The notes: generated from the letters alone by a model not told the origin. A stretch of 64,000 nucleotides of DNA from Chryseobacterium sp. ISL-6 (GCF_018613715.1 NZ_JAGGPT010000001.1:49875-113874); one strand, 5' to 3'; counted from the stretch's first letter, positions 30,913-40,520 are shown. A program made the numbers and translations.

Positions 30913-32181
30913 ATGAATCGCAATGTTATTTCCATTGTTTTGGGAGGAGGTAGAGGGACGAGACTTTTTCCATTAACCTATTCAAGGTCAAAACCAGCTG
31001 TCCCAATTGCCGGAAAATACAGATTAGTGGATATTCCCATTTCCAATTGCTTGAATTCGGGATTGAATAAGATTTTGGTTTTAACACAGTTTAATTCCGC
31101 TTCTTTAAATTCTCATATTAAGAATTCTTTCCATTTTGATATCTTCAGCAAAGGCTTTGTAGATATTCTGGCTGCAGAACAGAATGTTGAAAATGAAAGT
31201 TGGTATCAGGGAACAGCAGATGCTGTGCGTCAGTCTATGAAGCATCTTGAAAAATATGATTATGATTATATTTTAATTCTTTCAGGGGATCAGCTTTATC
31301 AGATGGATTTCAGGCAAATGTTGGATTATCATATCGAAAAAGGAGGCGATGTTACTATTGCTACAATTCCAGTAAATGCTAAAGATGCAACAGGTTTTGG
31401 TATTTTAAAATCAGATGAAGAAGGGAATATTACTTCTTTTACTGAAAAACCGGGATTTGATATTTTAGGGGATTGGAAATCTGAAGTTTCAGAAAAGAAT
31501 AAACATGAAGGAAAGGAGTATCTGGCATCAATGGGAATCTACATATTTACAAAGAGTATTCTTAAAAAGATGTTTGAAGATGGAGCAGGAGATGATTTTG
31601 GAAAAGATATCATTCCAAATTCAATCGGAAAATATACAACTCTGAGCTATCAATATGAAGGCTATTGGACAGATATAGGAACAATTGAGTCATTTTATGA
31701 AGCTAACTTGGATCTATGTCAGGATTTCCCACAATTTAATTTATTTTCTTCATCACCTATTTACACGAGGGCGAGAATGCTTCCACCATCTAAAATTAAT
31801 GGTTCTTATGTAAGTAAGGCTGTTTTCGGGGATGGATGTATTATCATGGCTGATAAAATTGAAAACTCAGTAATTGGAAACAGAACAAGGATAGATAAAG
31901 GAAGTACGATTGTAAATTCTTATGTAATGGGTTCTGATTTCTATCAAAATACCACAGAAATTGTAATCAATGACCGGGAAGGCCGTCCTAATATGGGAAT
32001 TGGAAAATACTGCTATATAGAGAAAGCAATTTTAGATAAAAACTGCTATATCGGAGATAATGTAAGGATAATAGGTGGGAAACATCTTCACGATGGGGAT
32101 TATGAAACCCATTCCGTACAAGATGGAATTGTAGTAGTGAAGAAGGGGGCTGTTTTGCTTCCTGGGACACATATTGGATAA
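30913..32181 (+). CDS. glgC: Glucose-1-phosphate adenylyltransferase
   Basis: A 422-residue ADP-glucose pyrophosphorylase. The nucleotidyltransferase signature LGGGRGTRLFPLT is at about 8-20, followed by RSKPAVPIAGKYRLVDIPISN. The catalytic segment SGDQLYQMD (about 117-125) and the glucose-1-phosphate block FTEKP are present, and a left-handed beta-helix closes the chain. It makes ADP-glucose, the committed step of bacterial glycogen synthesis, and is usually allosterically controlled by glycolytic intermediates. It is the last gene of glgB-glgA-lipoprotein-glgC and is followed by a terminator. No glgP or glgX is in the window. Confidence 0.96.
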   Translation: MNRNVISIVLGGGRGTRLFPLTYSRSKPAVPIAGKYRLVDIPISNCLNSGLNKILVLTQFNSASLNSHIKNSFHFDIFSKGFVDILAAEQNVENESWYQGTADAVRQSMKHLEKYDYDYILILSGDQLYQMDFRQMLDYHIEKGGDVTIATIPVNAKDATGFGILKSDEEGNITSFTEKPGFDILGDWKSEVSEKNKHEGKEYLASMGIYIFTKSILKKMFEDGAGDDFGKDIIPNSIGKYTTLSYQYEGYWTDIGTIESFYEANLDLCQDFPQFNLFSSSPIYTRARMLPPSKINGSYVSKAVFGDGCIIMADKIENSVIGNRTRIDKGSTIVNSYVMGSDFYQNTTEIVINDREGRPNMGIGKYCYIEKAILDKNCYIGDNVRIIGGKHLHDGDYETHSVQDGIVVVKKGAVLLPGTHIG

Positions 32182-32202
32182 TTTTTATAAACATACAACT
32201 AG

Positions 32203-32230
32203 AGTGATCAATATATTGGTCACTTTTTTT
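32203..32230 (+). terminator. Terminator of the glg operon
   Basis: AGTGATCAAT (32203-32212) pairs with ATTGGTCACT (32215-32224), with one G-T pair, followed by seven T. Confidence 0.75.
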
Positions 32231-32238
32231 ATTTGTCT

Positions 32239-32246
32239 TACTTTTG
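32239..32246 (+). promoter_or_regulatory. Promoter -7 element abutting the SRPBCC gene
   Basis: TACTTTTG (TAnnTTTG) ends only 4 bases before ATG 32251, so the transcript would start at or next to the start codon (leaderless). TTGG at 32216-32219 lies about 20 bases upstream and could serve as the -33 box, inside the preceding terminator. Confidence 0.5.
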
Positions 32247-32250
32247 TGCG

Positions 32251-33291
32251 ATGCGTTTTTTTAAAATAATTAGTGTAATTGTTGTTTTGCTGGTAGGTGC
32301 TTATGCGCTTTCTATGTACTATTTTGTGGAGGACAGTAAAAACTTTAAGATAGAAAAGGAAATAGATTATCCCGTGGATAAGGTGTTTCATCAATTCAAT
32401 AATTTACAGAATTTCACCAGGTGGAATAATTTTTTCACAAACTCTCAATCTATTGACATTGATTATTATACTCCATATGAAGGAATGGGAAGTGCTATCA
32501 GCTATGTCGATCCTAAAAATGACAGAGATGGGGAGATGTTTATCAGATATGAAAATCCTAATCAAACTTTAAGATATCAGCTTTTCGAAGATAAAAATGA
32601 AAATCCAACTCTTGTAGATGTGAAATTCAAAGCTGTTTCAGCTGAAAAAACGAAAATTACCTGGTACGTTCATACGCCTAAATTATCAGTTTTAAGAAGA
32701 GTTGAAAACTTCTGGACTGAAGATCGGTTTGCTGAGAATATCGATAAAAGTATGGCCAGTCTGAAAAATGTTTTAGGAAATAAAGTTGAAAAAGATAATC
32801 AAATGGCTGCAATTAAATATGACAGTCTGATGGTTGAAAATGAAGAAGAGAAACTATTATTGGGAATTAATGTAAGTACTTCCAATAAAAAAGATGCATT
32901 GTATAAAAACATAGTTATGAATTATAATAAAGTTTATAATTATGTAAGTATGGATTTGGGTAAAAAAGAAGATGAATTTGGATTTCCGATTTTACTTACC
33001 GATGCAGATAATTACAAGGATAAGGAAGTTTCTTATTTCCTGGGAATTCCTTTATCCAAAAAAATGGGAATTACAGATAATAACTTTAGTTTCAGATCTG
33101 TAAGTCCTACTCAAAATTATATCATTTACTACAAAGGATCTTATGCAGGAAGAGTAAAAGCTATTCAGCAATTAATCCAGAAAGCAAAGAAAGATGAAAT
33201 GCGTTTTGGTGATATTCGTCAGGTTTTTATCGAACGCCCAATAGAGGATCAGGATGTAAACGTGAAGCTTTCCCTATCCGTCTACAAGTAA
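32251..33291 (+). CDS. SRPBCC-fold membrane-anchored protein
   Basis: A 346-residue protein with one N-terminal membrane helix (FFKIISVIVVLLVGAYALSM, about 3-22). It is followed by a START/SRPBCC domain (about 28-175) beginning KIEKEIDYPVDKVFHQF and FTRWNNFF, the usual opening of polyketide-cyclase-like SRPBCC proteins. The second half (about 200-346) resembles a GyrI-like/effector-binding domain but lacks clear motifs. The ligand is unknown. I chose ATG 32251 over TTG 32233 because the promoter element covers the latter. It is a single gene between the glg terminator and sucA. Confidence 0.75.
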   Translation: MRFFKIISVIVVLLVGAYALSMYYFVEDSKNFKIEKEIDYPVDKVFHQFNNLQNFTRWNNFFTNSQSIDIDYYTPYEGMGSAISYVDPKNDRDGEMFIRYENPNQTLRYQLFEDKNENPTLVDVKFKAVSAEKTKITWYVHTPKLSVLRRVENFWTEDRFAENIDKSMASLKNVLGNKVEKDNQMAAIKYDSLMVENEEEKLLLGINVSTSNKKDALYKNIVMNYNKVYNYVSMDLGKKEDEFGFPILLTDADNYKDKEVSYFLGIPLSKKMGITDNNFSFRSVSPTQNYIIYYKGSYAGRVKAIQQLIQKAKKDEMRFGDIRQVFIERPIEDQDVNVKLSLSVYK

Positions 33292-33360
33292 ATTATTGAA
33301 AATTATGTCTTTTATGGTTTTTTTAAGAATCTGAGACTGTCCTAAGTCGGTTTTTTTTAT

Positions 33361-33368
33361 TAAATTTG
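33361..33368 (+). promoter_or_regulatory. sucAB promoter -7 element
   Basis: TAAATTTG (TAnnTTTG), 46 bases before the sucA start. Just upstream is an eight-T tract after a weak stem, GACT/AGTC (33335-33358), which may end the preceding transcript. Confidence 0.5.
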
Positions 33369-33414
33369 AGGATTAATTATACAAACAAATTTAAATAATA
33401 GATAAACTGTAATA

Positions 33415-36231
33415 ATGGACAGATTTTCATTCCTAAACGCAGCTCATTCTCAGTTAATTGAGGATTTATACCAACAGTACTTAAAATTTCCGGATTCTTT
33501 AGAGCCATCATGGAAAGCCTTCTTTCAAGGCTTCGATTTTGCCTTGGAGAACTACGGTGATGAAGATAACATCCAATATATTCAAGCTCCAGCGAATGCT
33601 GCCCCGGCAGCACAGCAAATATCTCAGGCGGTATCAAACGGAGAAGTTCCTGAGCACATCAAGAAAGAATTTAAGGTAGTAAACCTTATTGAAGCTTACA
33701 GAACAAGAGGTCATTTGTTTACAAAAACAAACCCGGTAAGAGAAAGAAGACATTACACACCTACTTTAGACATTGAAAATTTCGGTCTGAGCAAGGAGGA
33801 TTTAAATACGAAATTTAACTGTGCTGTTGAAACAGGGATGAAAGAACCTGCAACACTACAGGATATTATCAAGCATCTGGAAAGAATTTATTGTGATTCT
33901 ATAGGTGTTGAATATACTTACATCAACAACGTTGAAGAGAAAGATTTCATCAAAAAATGGTTACAGGTAAACGAAAACCATCCAAGTCTTTCAGCTAATG
34001 AAAAAACTGAGATTTTATTGAAGTTGAATCAGGCTGTAGCTTTTGAAAACTATCTTCATACAAAATTTGTTGGTCAGAAGAGATTCTCTCTGGAAGGAGG
34101 TGAAACATTGATTCCGGCTTTGGACCAATTGATCTCAAGATCTTCTCAGTTAGGAGTTGATGAGGTTGTTTTAGGAATGGCTCACAGAGGAAGATTAAAT
34201 GTATTATCCAATATTTTTGGAAAATCTTACAAACAGATTTTCTCTGAATTCGAAGGAAAAGAATTTGAAGAAGATGTATTCTCTGGTGATGTTAAATATC
34301 ACTTAGGATCTTCTAAAAAAATCAAAACAGCTTCAGGAGAAGAGGTTTCTATTAATTTAACGCCTAATCCATCACACTTAGAAACAGTGGCCGCCTTAGT
34401 AGAAGGGATCTGCCGTGCTAAAGTAGATGATAGATATGAGGGAGATTATTCTAAAATTTTACCAATTGTTATCCATGGAGATGGAGCTGTTGCAGGACAA
34501 GGAATTGTCTATGAAGTAGCACAGATGATGACTCTGGAAGGATATAAAACAGGTGGTACTGTACATATCGTTGTGAATAACCAGGTTTCATTTACAACAA
34601 ACTATGCTGATGCAAGATCATCTACTTATTGTACAGATATTGCAAAAGTTACTGAATCTCCGGTAATGCACGTGAATGCTGACGATGCTGAAGCAGTAGT
34701 ACATGCTATTCATTTTGCTGCTGATTTCAGAGCAAAGTTTGGAAAAGACGTTTATATCGATTTATTAGGGTACAGAAAATATGGTCATAACGAAGGAGAT
34801 GAACCAAGATTTACGCAGCCTAATTTGTATAAATTGATTTCTAAGCACCCTAATCCAAGAGAAATCTATAAAGATAAATTAATCCAGGACAGTATCGTTT
34901 CTAATGATATCCTTAAGAAAATGGAAACTGATTTCAAAGAACTTTTAGATAAGGACTTTGATGCTTCTAAGGAGATCGAGAAAAACGCAATGGATATCTT
35001 TATGTCTGATGACTGGACGAACTATCCAATTGCAAAAAGAGGAGCTATGCAGTCTCCTGTTGATACAAAATATGATTTAGCGAAGCTGAAAGAATTGGCT
35101 ATTAAAATGTCTACGCTTCCAGCTGATAAGAAATTTATAAGTAAAATTACAAGACTTTTCGAAAACCGTGTTAAAGCGATTGAAGGAAACTCTTTAGACT
35201 GGGCTTTAGGAGAGTGGTTAGCATATGCAACACTACTTACTGAAGGTCATAATATCAGAATCTCAGGAGAAGATGTAGAAAGAGGAACTTTCTCTCATAG
35301 ACATGCAGTAGTAAAAACTGAAGACACTGAAGAAGAATATGTACCATTAAAGCAGGTTTCTGAAAACAGATTTGATATTTACAACTCTCACTTATCAGAA
35401 TACGGAGTTTTAGGTTTTGACTACGGATATGCAATGGTTTCTCCAAATACGCTAACGGTTTGGGAAGCACAGTTTGGAGATTTCGTAAACGGAGCTCAGA
35501 TTATTGTTGACCAATATTTGGCAGCAGCAGAAGAGAAATGGAAAGTTCAAAATGGTTTGGTAATGTTATTGCCTCACGGTTCTGAAGGACAGGGTGCAGA
35601 ACACTCTTCAGCAAGATTGGAGAGATTCTTAACACTTTGTGCAAATGAAAACATGGTGGTGGCTAATATCACTTCGCCAGCTAACTATTTCCACTTACTA
35701 AGAAGACAATTAAAATGGACTTACAGAAAGCCATTAATTGTAATGAGTCCTAAGTCATTATTGAGACATCCTAAAGTAGTTTCTCCACTAGAAGATTTTG
35801 CAAACGGAGCTTTCCAACCTATCTTGGATGATCCTACTGCAGATCCTAAAAAAGTAGAAAAAGTAGTTCTTTGTTCTGGTAAATTCTATTTCGAATTGCT
35901 AGCTAAGAAAGAAGAACTTAATGCTGAAAACATCGCTTTAGTGAGATTTGAGCAAATATATCCATTACAAACTGATGCTATTGAACAAATTTTCAGTAAG
36001 TACGAAAATAGAAAAGAATTAGTCTGGGCTCAGGAAGAACCTGAAAATATGGGGGCTTGGTCTTATATCTTAAGAAACTTCAGAGATACAGGAATTCAGG
36101 TAATTGCTCCTGTTCCAAGTGGTGCTCCGGCTCCAGGAAGTCACAAGATGTTTGAGAAAAATCAAAATGCAGTGATCAACAGAGTTTTTAATACCAATGA
36201 TGCACCAACAAAAAGACCTGTTACAGCTTAA
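33415..36231 (+). CDS. sucA: 2-oxoglutarate dehydrogenase E1 component
   Basis: A 938-residue thiamine-diphosphate decarboxylase. The N-terminal FLNAAHSQLIEDLYQQYLKFP is the E2-binding peptide of OGDH E1. The ThDP core has GMAHRGRLNVL, VIHGDGAVAGQGIVYE (metal/ThDP motif) and HNEGDEPRFTQP. The C-terminal transketolase-like half has YGVLGFDYGYA, LPHGSEGQGAEHSSARLER in two parts, and QEEPENMGAW. It decarboxylates 2-oxoglutarate and passes the succinyl group to SucB lipoate in the TCA cycle. It is 36 bases upstream of sucB in a two-gene operon; no E3 gene is adjacent. Confidence 0.97.
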   Translation: MDRFSFLNAAHSQLIEDLYQQYLKFPDSLEPSWKAFFQGFDFALENYGDEDNIQYIQAPANAAPAAQQISQAVSNGEVPEHIKKEFKVVNLIEAYRTRGHLFTKTNPVRERRHYTPTLDIENFGLSKEDLNTKFNCAVETGMKEPATLQDIIKHLERIYCDSIGVEYTYINNVEEKDFIKKWLQVNENHPSLSANEKTEILLKLNQAVAFENYLHTKFVGQKRFSLEGGETLIPALDQLISRSSQLGVDEVVLGMAHRGRLNVLSNIFGKSYKQIFSEFEGKEFEEDVFSGDVKYHLGSSKKIKTASGEEVSINLTPNPSHLETVAALVEGICRAKVDDRYEGDYSKILPIVIHGDGAVAGQGIVYEVAQMMTLEGYKTGGTVHIVVNNQVSFTTNYADARSSTYCTDIAKVTESPVMHVNADDAEAVVHAIHFAADFRAKFGKDVYIDLLGYRKYGHNEGDEPRFTQPNLYKLISKHPNPREIYKDKLIQDSIVSNDILKKMETDFKELLDKDFDASKEIEKNAMDIFMSDDWTNYPIAKRGAMQSPVDTKYDLAKLKELAIKMSTLPADKKFISKITRLFENRVKAIEGNSLDWALGEWLAYATLLTEGHNIRISGEDVERGTFSHRHAVVKTEDTEEEYVPLKQVSENRFDIYNSHLSEYGVLGFDYGYAMVSPNTLTVWEAQFGDFVNGAQIIVDQYLAAAEEKWKVQNGLVMLLPHGSEGQGAEHSSARLERFLTLCANENMVVANITSPANYFHLLRRQLKWTYRKPLIVMSPKSLLRHPKVVSPLEDFANGAFQPILDDPTADPKKVEKVVLCSGKFYFELLAKKEELNAENIALVRFEQIYPLQTDAIEQIFSKYENRKELVWAQEEPENMGAWSYILRNFRDTGIQVIAPVPSGAPAPGSHKMFEKNQNAVINRVFNTNDAPTKRPVTA

Positions 36232-36267
36232 TTAAATAATAATCAATTAAAAAATAAAAAATACGAT

Positions 36268-37527
36268 ATGTCAGTTTTAGAAATGAAAGTTCCTTCACCG
36301 GGCGAATCAATAACAGAAGTTGAAATCGCGACTTGGCTTGTGAAAGATGGTGATTATGTAGAAAAAGATCAACCAATCGCTGAGGTAGACTCAGATAAAG
36401 CAACTCTAGAACTTCCTGCTGAGCAAAGTGGTATTATTACTTTAAAAGCAGAAGAAGGTGAAGTTGTACAAGTAGGTCAGGTAGTTTGTTTAATTGATGT
36501 AGATGCTGCTAAGCCGGAAGGTACAGCTGCTCCTGCTCCTGCTGCAGAAGCTCCGAAAAAAGAGGAAGCTCCTAAAGCTGCGCCAGTTCAGCAAGAAGCT
36601 CCAAAACCAGCTGCACAACCTGTAGCTGCTGCTCAAACGTATGCGACAGGAACTCCATCTCCGGCTGCTAAGAAAATCCTTGATGAAAAAGGAATAGATG
36701 CAGGTCAGGTTTCGGGATCTGGAAGAGACGGAAGAGTGACTAAAACTGATGCTGAATTAGCTGCTGTTCCTGCAATGGGAAGTGTATCTTCTACAAATGG
36801 ATCAAGATCTACAACGACAACTAAACTTTCAGTTTTAAGAAGAAAAATTGCTTCAAGATTAGTTTCTGTGAAGAATGAAACAGCGATGTTAACTACCTTT
36901 AATGAGGTTGACATGTCTGAAATCTTCAGAATCAGAAAACAATATAAAGATGAATTCGCTCAAAAACATGGAATCGGACTTGGTTTTATGTCTTTCTTTA
37001 CAAAAGCGGTAACAAGAGCATTGCAAATGTATCCTGATGTAAATGCATCTATCGATGGAGATTTCAAAATAAACTATGACTTCTGTGATATTTCAATTGC
37101 AGTATCTGGTCCTAAAGGATTAATGGTTCCTGTATTGAGAAATGCTGAAGATATGACTTTCAGAAGTATAGAAGCTAATATCAAAGATCTGGCTACTAAA
37201 GTAAGAGATGGTAAAATCAGTGTTGATGAAATGACTGGTGGTACATTTACTATTACAAATGGTGGTACTTTCGGATCTATGATGTCTACACCAATTATTA
37301 ACCCTCCTCAATCTGCGATCTTAGGAATGCACAACATTATCCAAAGACCAGTTGCTGTAGATGGACAAGTAGTAATCCGTCCAATGATGTACGTTGCTAT
37401 GTCTTATGACCACAGAATTATTGATGGAAAAGAATCTGTAGGATTCCTTGTAGCAGTAAAAGAAGGTATCGATAATCCTGTTGAAATATTAATGGGTGGT
37501 AACGAAAGAAAAGCATTAGAATTATAA
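36268..37527 (+). CDS. sucB: Dihydrolipoyl succinyltransferase (E2 of 2-oxoglutarate dehydrogenase)
   Basis: A 419-residue E2. A single lipoyl domain (1-77) carries the lipoylated Lys44 in [12 protein letters not shown]. An Ala/Pro-rich linker (about 85-125) follows, then the peripheral subunit-binding domain with [14 protein letters not shown] and [10 protein letters not shown]. The catalytic domain ends with [16 protein letters not shown], containing the HxxxDG active site. Together with SucA and an E3 encoded elsewhere it forms the 2-oxoglutarate dehydrogenase complex. A strong terminator follows. Confidence 0.96.
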   Translation: MSVLEMKVPSPGESITEVEIATWLVKDGDYVEKDQPIAEVDSDKATLELPAEQSGIITLKAEEGEVVQVGQVVCLIDVDAAKPEGTAAPAPAAEAPKKEEAPKAAPVQQEAPKPAAQPVAAAQTYATGTPSPAAKKILDEKGIDAGQVSGSGRDGRVTKTDAELAAVPAMGSVSSTNGSRSTTTTKLSVLRRKIASRLVSVKNETAMLTTFNEVDMSEIFRIRKQYKDEFAQKHGIGLGFMSFFTKAVTRALQMYPDVNASIDGDFKINYDFCDISIAVSGPKGLMVPVLRNAEDMTFRSIEANIKDLATKVRDGKISVDEMTGGTFTITNGGTFGSMMSTPIINPPQSAILGMHNIIQRPVAVDGQVVIRPMMYVAMSYDHRIIDGKESVGFLVAVKEGIDNPVEILMGGNERKALEL

Positions 37528-37555
37528 ATTTTAAGAAAATTATAATATAAGTTAC

Positions 37556-37584
37556 AATCTCGCCTTAAAAAAGGCGAGATTTTT
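37556..37584 (+). terminator. sucAB terminator
   Basis: AATCTCGCCTT (37556-37566) pairs perfectly with AAGGCGAGATT (37571-37581) around an AAAA loop, followed by T. Confidence 0.9.
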
Positions 37585-37610
37585 GTATTTATTTAATCAA
37601 ATATAAAGTG

Positions 37611-37997
37611 ATGTTCTCAAAAATAACTTCCAATATCAAAGTTTCAGTTGTTCCTGAATATGATAGTAAAAACAGTTACCCCTCTGAAAACCGTTATGTT
37701 TTTAAGTATAATATTACAATAGAAAATGATGGTGGTTTTCCTATAAAAGTTCTGAAAAGAAAGTGGTTGATCTTCGACGTAGGCTTTGGATATACAGAAA
37801 TTATAGGAGATGGGGTCATAGGATTAACTCCTGAGATCTCTACAGGTGAAAATTTCGGTTATTTCTCTAATGTGATGTTACGTTCAGGAGTCGGAAATAT
37901 GAGCGGAAAATACCTCGTTAAAAACATGGATACCCAGGAAAGCTTTGAAATAGATATTCCAAAATTTAATCTATTGTCAGAGGTCTTGAGTAATTAG
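37611..37997 (+). CDS. apaG: ApaG-family protein
   Basis: A 128-residue single-domain ApaG. The first strand is IKVSVVPEYD and the core is YVFKYNITIENDGGFPIKVLKRKWLIFD, the typical NxG...LLxRxW region. GVIGLTPEISTGENFGYFS and MSGKYLV follow, matching the ApaG fold (fibronectin III-like). ApaG loss affects cobalt/magnesium handling and Ap4A levels in enterobacteria; the molecular role is unclear. I use ATG 37611; GTG 37608 is also in frame. The stop overlaps the stop of the convergent exonuclease gene by 4 bases, with no terminator between them. Confidence 0.88.
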   Translation: MFSKITSNIKVSVVPEYDSKNSYPSENRYVFKYNITIENDGGFPIKVLKRKWLIFDVGFGYTEIIGDGVIGLTPEISTGENFGYFSNVMLRSGVGNMSGKYLVKNMDTQESFEIDIPKFNLLSEVLSN

Positions 37998-38548
37998 AGC
38001 TGTTTAATCTTAGTTCTCAAGTAATCATGAATTTCTTCATTGCTGCTAAGAAATAGCTTTTCAAAAGCCAGTAAAGAGATTTTAGCACAGGCTTCTGCAT
38101 CGTCTCCGGCTCTGTGGTGATTGAAACTGATCTGATGGTATTCAGACAGGTGTTTTAATCCATATTTAGGAAGGTAATTCCATGATTTTTTTGCCAGTTG
38201 AATACTGCATAAATAATTGAGCTTTGGTGTAAACATTCCGTAATGGTTAAGACACCCTCTTAATATTCCTGCATCAAAGCTTGCATTGTGAGCAATCATC
38301 AATGTTCCGTACATCATTTCTTCAACCTCATACCAGATCTCATCAAAAGTAGGTGAGTCCTTTACATCTTCAGGGACGATACCATGAACTGCTACATTAA
38401 ATTTACTAAAATAGGGAAAGCTAGGTGGCTTTATGAGCCAGGTTTTAGTTTCCACAATTTGAGAATTTTGTACGATACAGACTCCAAGTTCACAAGCCGA
38501 GCTTCTATCATTAGTTGCAGTTTCGAAATCAATTGCACAAAAATCCAT
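37994..38548 (-). CDS. DnaQ-like 3'-5' exonuclease
   Basis: A 184-residue DEDDh exonuclease. ExoI is CAIDFETAT (Asp/Glu, residues 4-12), ExoII is MIAHNASFDAGIL (about 84-96), and ExoIII is HRAGDDAEACAK with the catalytic His and Asp (about 145-156). It is the length of a bare exonuclease domain, as in DNA polymerase III epsilon-like proofreaders or oligonuclease relatives, with no fused GIY-YIG or polymerase part. It should digest single-stranded DNA or short oligonucleotides. It converges on apaG with a 4-base overlap. Confidence 0.88.
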   Translation of the reverse strand: MDFCAIDFETATNDRSSACELGVCIVQNSQIVETKTWLIKPPSFPYFSKFNVAVHGIVPEDVKDSPTFDEIWYEVEEMMYGTLMIAHNASFDAGILRGCLNHYGMFTPKLNYLCSIQLAKKSWNYLPKYGLKHLSEYHQISFNHHRAGDDAEACAKISLLAFEKLFLSSNEEIHDYLRTKIKQL

Positions 38549-38616
38549 TTTGAAATATAAGTTGTGAGTTAAGAGCTATAAGTTATGAATTTAAATTTAA
38601 TATGAATTATTCCTAA

Positions 38617-39585
38617 TTAAAGAAAATGTTTGAAAATAAGCCATTTACTTTGATAAAATGTGCTTATTTGTCGGTTTTGACGTAATTTCCATGTTTGTGG
38701 AAGTTGTGCATAGAAACCAAAATGAGCTCTTACAACTGCCCAGAGATGAGGGAATCCATTTTTAAAACCAAAATAAATACCTGCAATACCATCTAAACAA
38801 AGTCGAAAGAAGATAAGCCAGATAAGCTGAGGGAAAGGTAGATTCTTGAGCATCATCGAAAGGTTATTTCTTATATTTAAATAAGTTTTCTGAGCGCTTT
38901 GTTTATTCAGAGTACCTCCTCCTACGTGATAAACTGTAGATTGGCCTGTATAATATATTTTCTTTCCGGTATTAATTAACCTCCAACATAGATCGATCTC
39001 TTCCTGATGAGCAAAGAACCTGTCATCGAAACCTTTTTGCTCCCAGAAATCTTTTGAACGGATAAAAAAGCAACATCCAGAAGCCCAGAAAATTTCTGTT
39101 TCATCATTGTACTGGCCTTTGTCTTCCTCTACATCATCAAAGATCCTTCCCCTGCAGTAAGGATATCCAAGATTATCAATTAACCCACCTCCTGCACCGG
39201 CGAATTCAAAATATTTTTTGTTAGTGTAGGATAGAACTTTAGGTTGGATAGCCGAAATTTCTAGGTCTTTTTCAAATATATTCAAGACTGGATCTATCCA
39301 GTTTTCCGTTACTTCAACATCCGAATTGAGTAGGCAGTAATATTCAGCTTGAATATTCTTTAAACCTACATTGTATCCACCTGCAAAACCATAGTTTTTA
39401 TCATTTTTAATGATTTTTACTATTGGGAATCGACTCTGCAAATACGCTATTGAATCATCTGTAGAAAGGTTATCGATTACATAGATGTCTGCATTGGAAG
39501 AAAAACGAACAACGCTTGGTAGAAATTTTTCAAGCCAGTTTTTACCATTCCAATTTAATATAACAACTGCTAATTTTTTTGACAT
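38617..39585 (-). CDS. Family 2 glycosyltransferase
   Basis: A 322-residue GT-A glycosyltransferase. The nucleotide-sugar-binding start is AVVILNWNGKNWLEKFL, then DNLSTDDSIAYL, and the divalent-metal motif is CLLNSDVEV (DxD-like). FAHQEEIDLCWRL holds the probable catalytic base, the ED-like motif. Hydrophobic segments in the last 100 residues (IWLIFFRLCLDGIAGIYFGF) suggest membrane association. It resembles dTDP-rhamnosyl and related transferases of surface polysaccharides. It is 5 bases downstream of the acyltransferase gene, so the pair may modify lipid A or another surface lipid; the sugar is not predictable. Confidence 0.88.
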   Translation of the reverse strand: MSKKLAVVILNWNGKNWLEKFLPSVVRFSSNADIYVIDNLSTDDSIAYLQSRFPIVKIIKNDKNYGFAGGYNVGLKNIQAEYYCLLNSDVEVTENWIDPVLNIFEKDLEISAIQPKVLSYTNKKYFEFAGAGGGLIDNLGYPYCRGRIFDDVEEDKGQYNDETEIFWASGCCFFIRSKDFWEQKGFDDRFFAHQEEIDLCWRLINTGKKIYYTGQSTVYHVGGGTLNKQSAQKTYLNIRNNLSMMLKNLPFPQLIWLIFFRLCLDGIAGIYFGFKNGFPHLWAVVRAHFGFYAQLPQTWKLRQNRQISTFYQSKWLIFKHFL

Positions 39586-39590
39586 CTAAC

Positions 39591-40475
39591 CTATATTTTT
39601 TCTGAATCAAAGTTTTTAATAGAATCTTTATACTTCCATTTTCTATGTGACCAAAGATAATTATCAGGACGCTTATGTAGGGTGTTTTCTAATAATTTAT
39701 GGAACTTTTTTACTACTTCATGTTCAGTGAATTTTTCTCCATCCGGGTAAATTCTATGATAATTAACCTGATAAAATCCACGTTTTACTTTTTTCACCTC
39801 ACAATAGATGAAGGCCAGATCCATTCTTGTGGCTAGTTTATCATAACCAACAAAAACCGGTGTTTTCTGATCAAGAAATTCTAACCCATAATTTACATGT
39901 GAAACATGTGGAGTCTGATCAGCAACAAACATATAAATTGAGCTTCCATCATTTTTATTTCTGAAAATATTGAGAATAACTTCATTGGCTTCCAACGCTT
40001 CATTGCCAAATTTGTTTCGAACCTTTTTCATTTGTTTTTCCCAAAATTCACTGTTTACTTTCCGGTATACAGGATGGCAATGATCTTGGGGGACAATTTT
40101 TGCTAATGCATTTATCCACTCCCAGTTAAAGACATGCCCGGCTAATAAAATAATATTCTTTCCTTCATTCTTAATTTCATGAAATACATCCTGATTGATA
40201 TGCTGCATTCTTACCCTAGATTCTGTTTCCGAAATACTAAAAGATTTTACAGTTTCTACCAGGTAATCAGAAAAATTGAGATAAAACTTTTTTCTGATAT
40301 CTGCGATCTCTTTTTTTGATTTCTTAGGGAATGAGTTCGTTAAGTTTTGAGTGATCACCTTCTTTCTATATCCGACGATATAATAGTTCAAAAAGAAAAT
40401 AATATCCGAAAAAATATATAATATTTTTAGCGGGAGCTTAGAGATCAGGTATAATATCTTGATGAGGAAATTCAT
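39591..40475 (-). CDS. Lysophospholipid/lipid A acyltransferase (LpxL/HtrB-like)
   Basis: A 294-residue acyltransferase of the LpxL/HtrB type. One N-terminal membrane segment (about 3-35) is followed by the catalytic HxxxxE motif in LLAGHVFNWEWI (about 115-126). PVYRKVNSEFWEKQM, VADQTPHVSH and VFVGYDKLATRMD are the typical substrate blocks. It should acylate a lipid A precursor or a related surface lipid on the inner membrane. It is the first gene of a two-gene unit with the glycosyltransferase, with a promoter element 9-16 bases upstream of the start. Confidence 0.88.
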   Translation of the reverse strand: MNFLIKILYLISKLPLKILYIFSDIIFFLNYYIVGYRKKVITQNLTNSFPKKSKKEIADIRKKFYLNFSDYLVETVKSFSISETESRVRMQHINQDVFHEIKNEGKNIILLAGHVFNWEWINALAKIVPQDHCHPVYRKVNSEFWEKQMKKVRNKFGNEALEANEVILNIFRNKNDGSSIYMFVADQTPHVSHVNYGLEFLDQKTPVFVGYDKLATRMDLAFIYCEVKKVKRGFYQVNYHRIYPDGEKFTEHEVVKKFHKLLENTLHKRPDNYLWSHRKWKYKDSIKNFDSEKI

Positions 40476-40483
40476 AAAACATG

Positions 40484-40491
40484 CAAATTTA
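40484..40491 (-). promoter_or_regulatory. Promoter -7 element for acyltransferase-glycosyltransferase pair
   Basis: The minus strand reads TAAATTTG (TAnnTTTG), only 8 bases before the start codon, implying a very short leader. Confidence 0.5.
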
Positions 40492-40512
40492 GTAATAATA
40501 AAAATATGGTTC

Positions 40513-40520
40513 TATTTTTG
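40513..40520 (+). promoter_or_regulatory. Promoter -7 element for the thioredoxin-like gene
   Basis: TATTTTTG (TAnnTTTG), 34 bases before the start codon. It is divergent from, and 22 bases away from, the minus-strand element. Confidence 0.5.
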
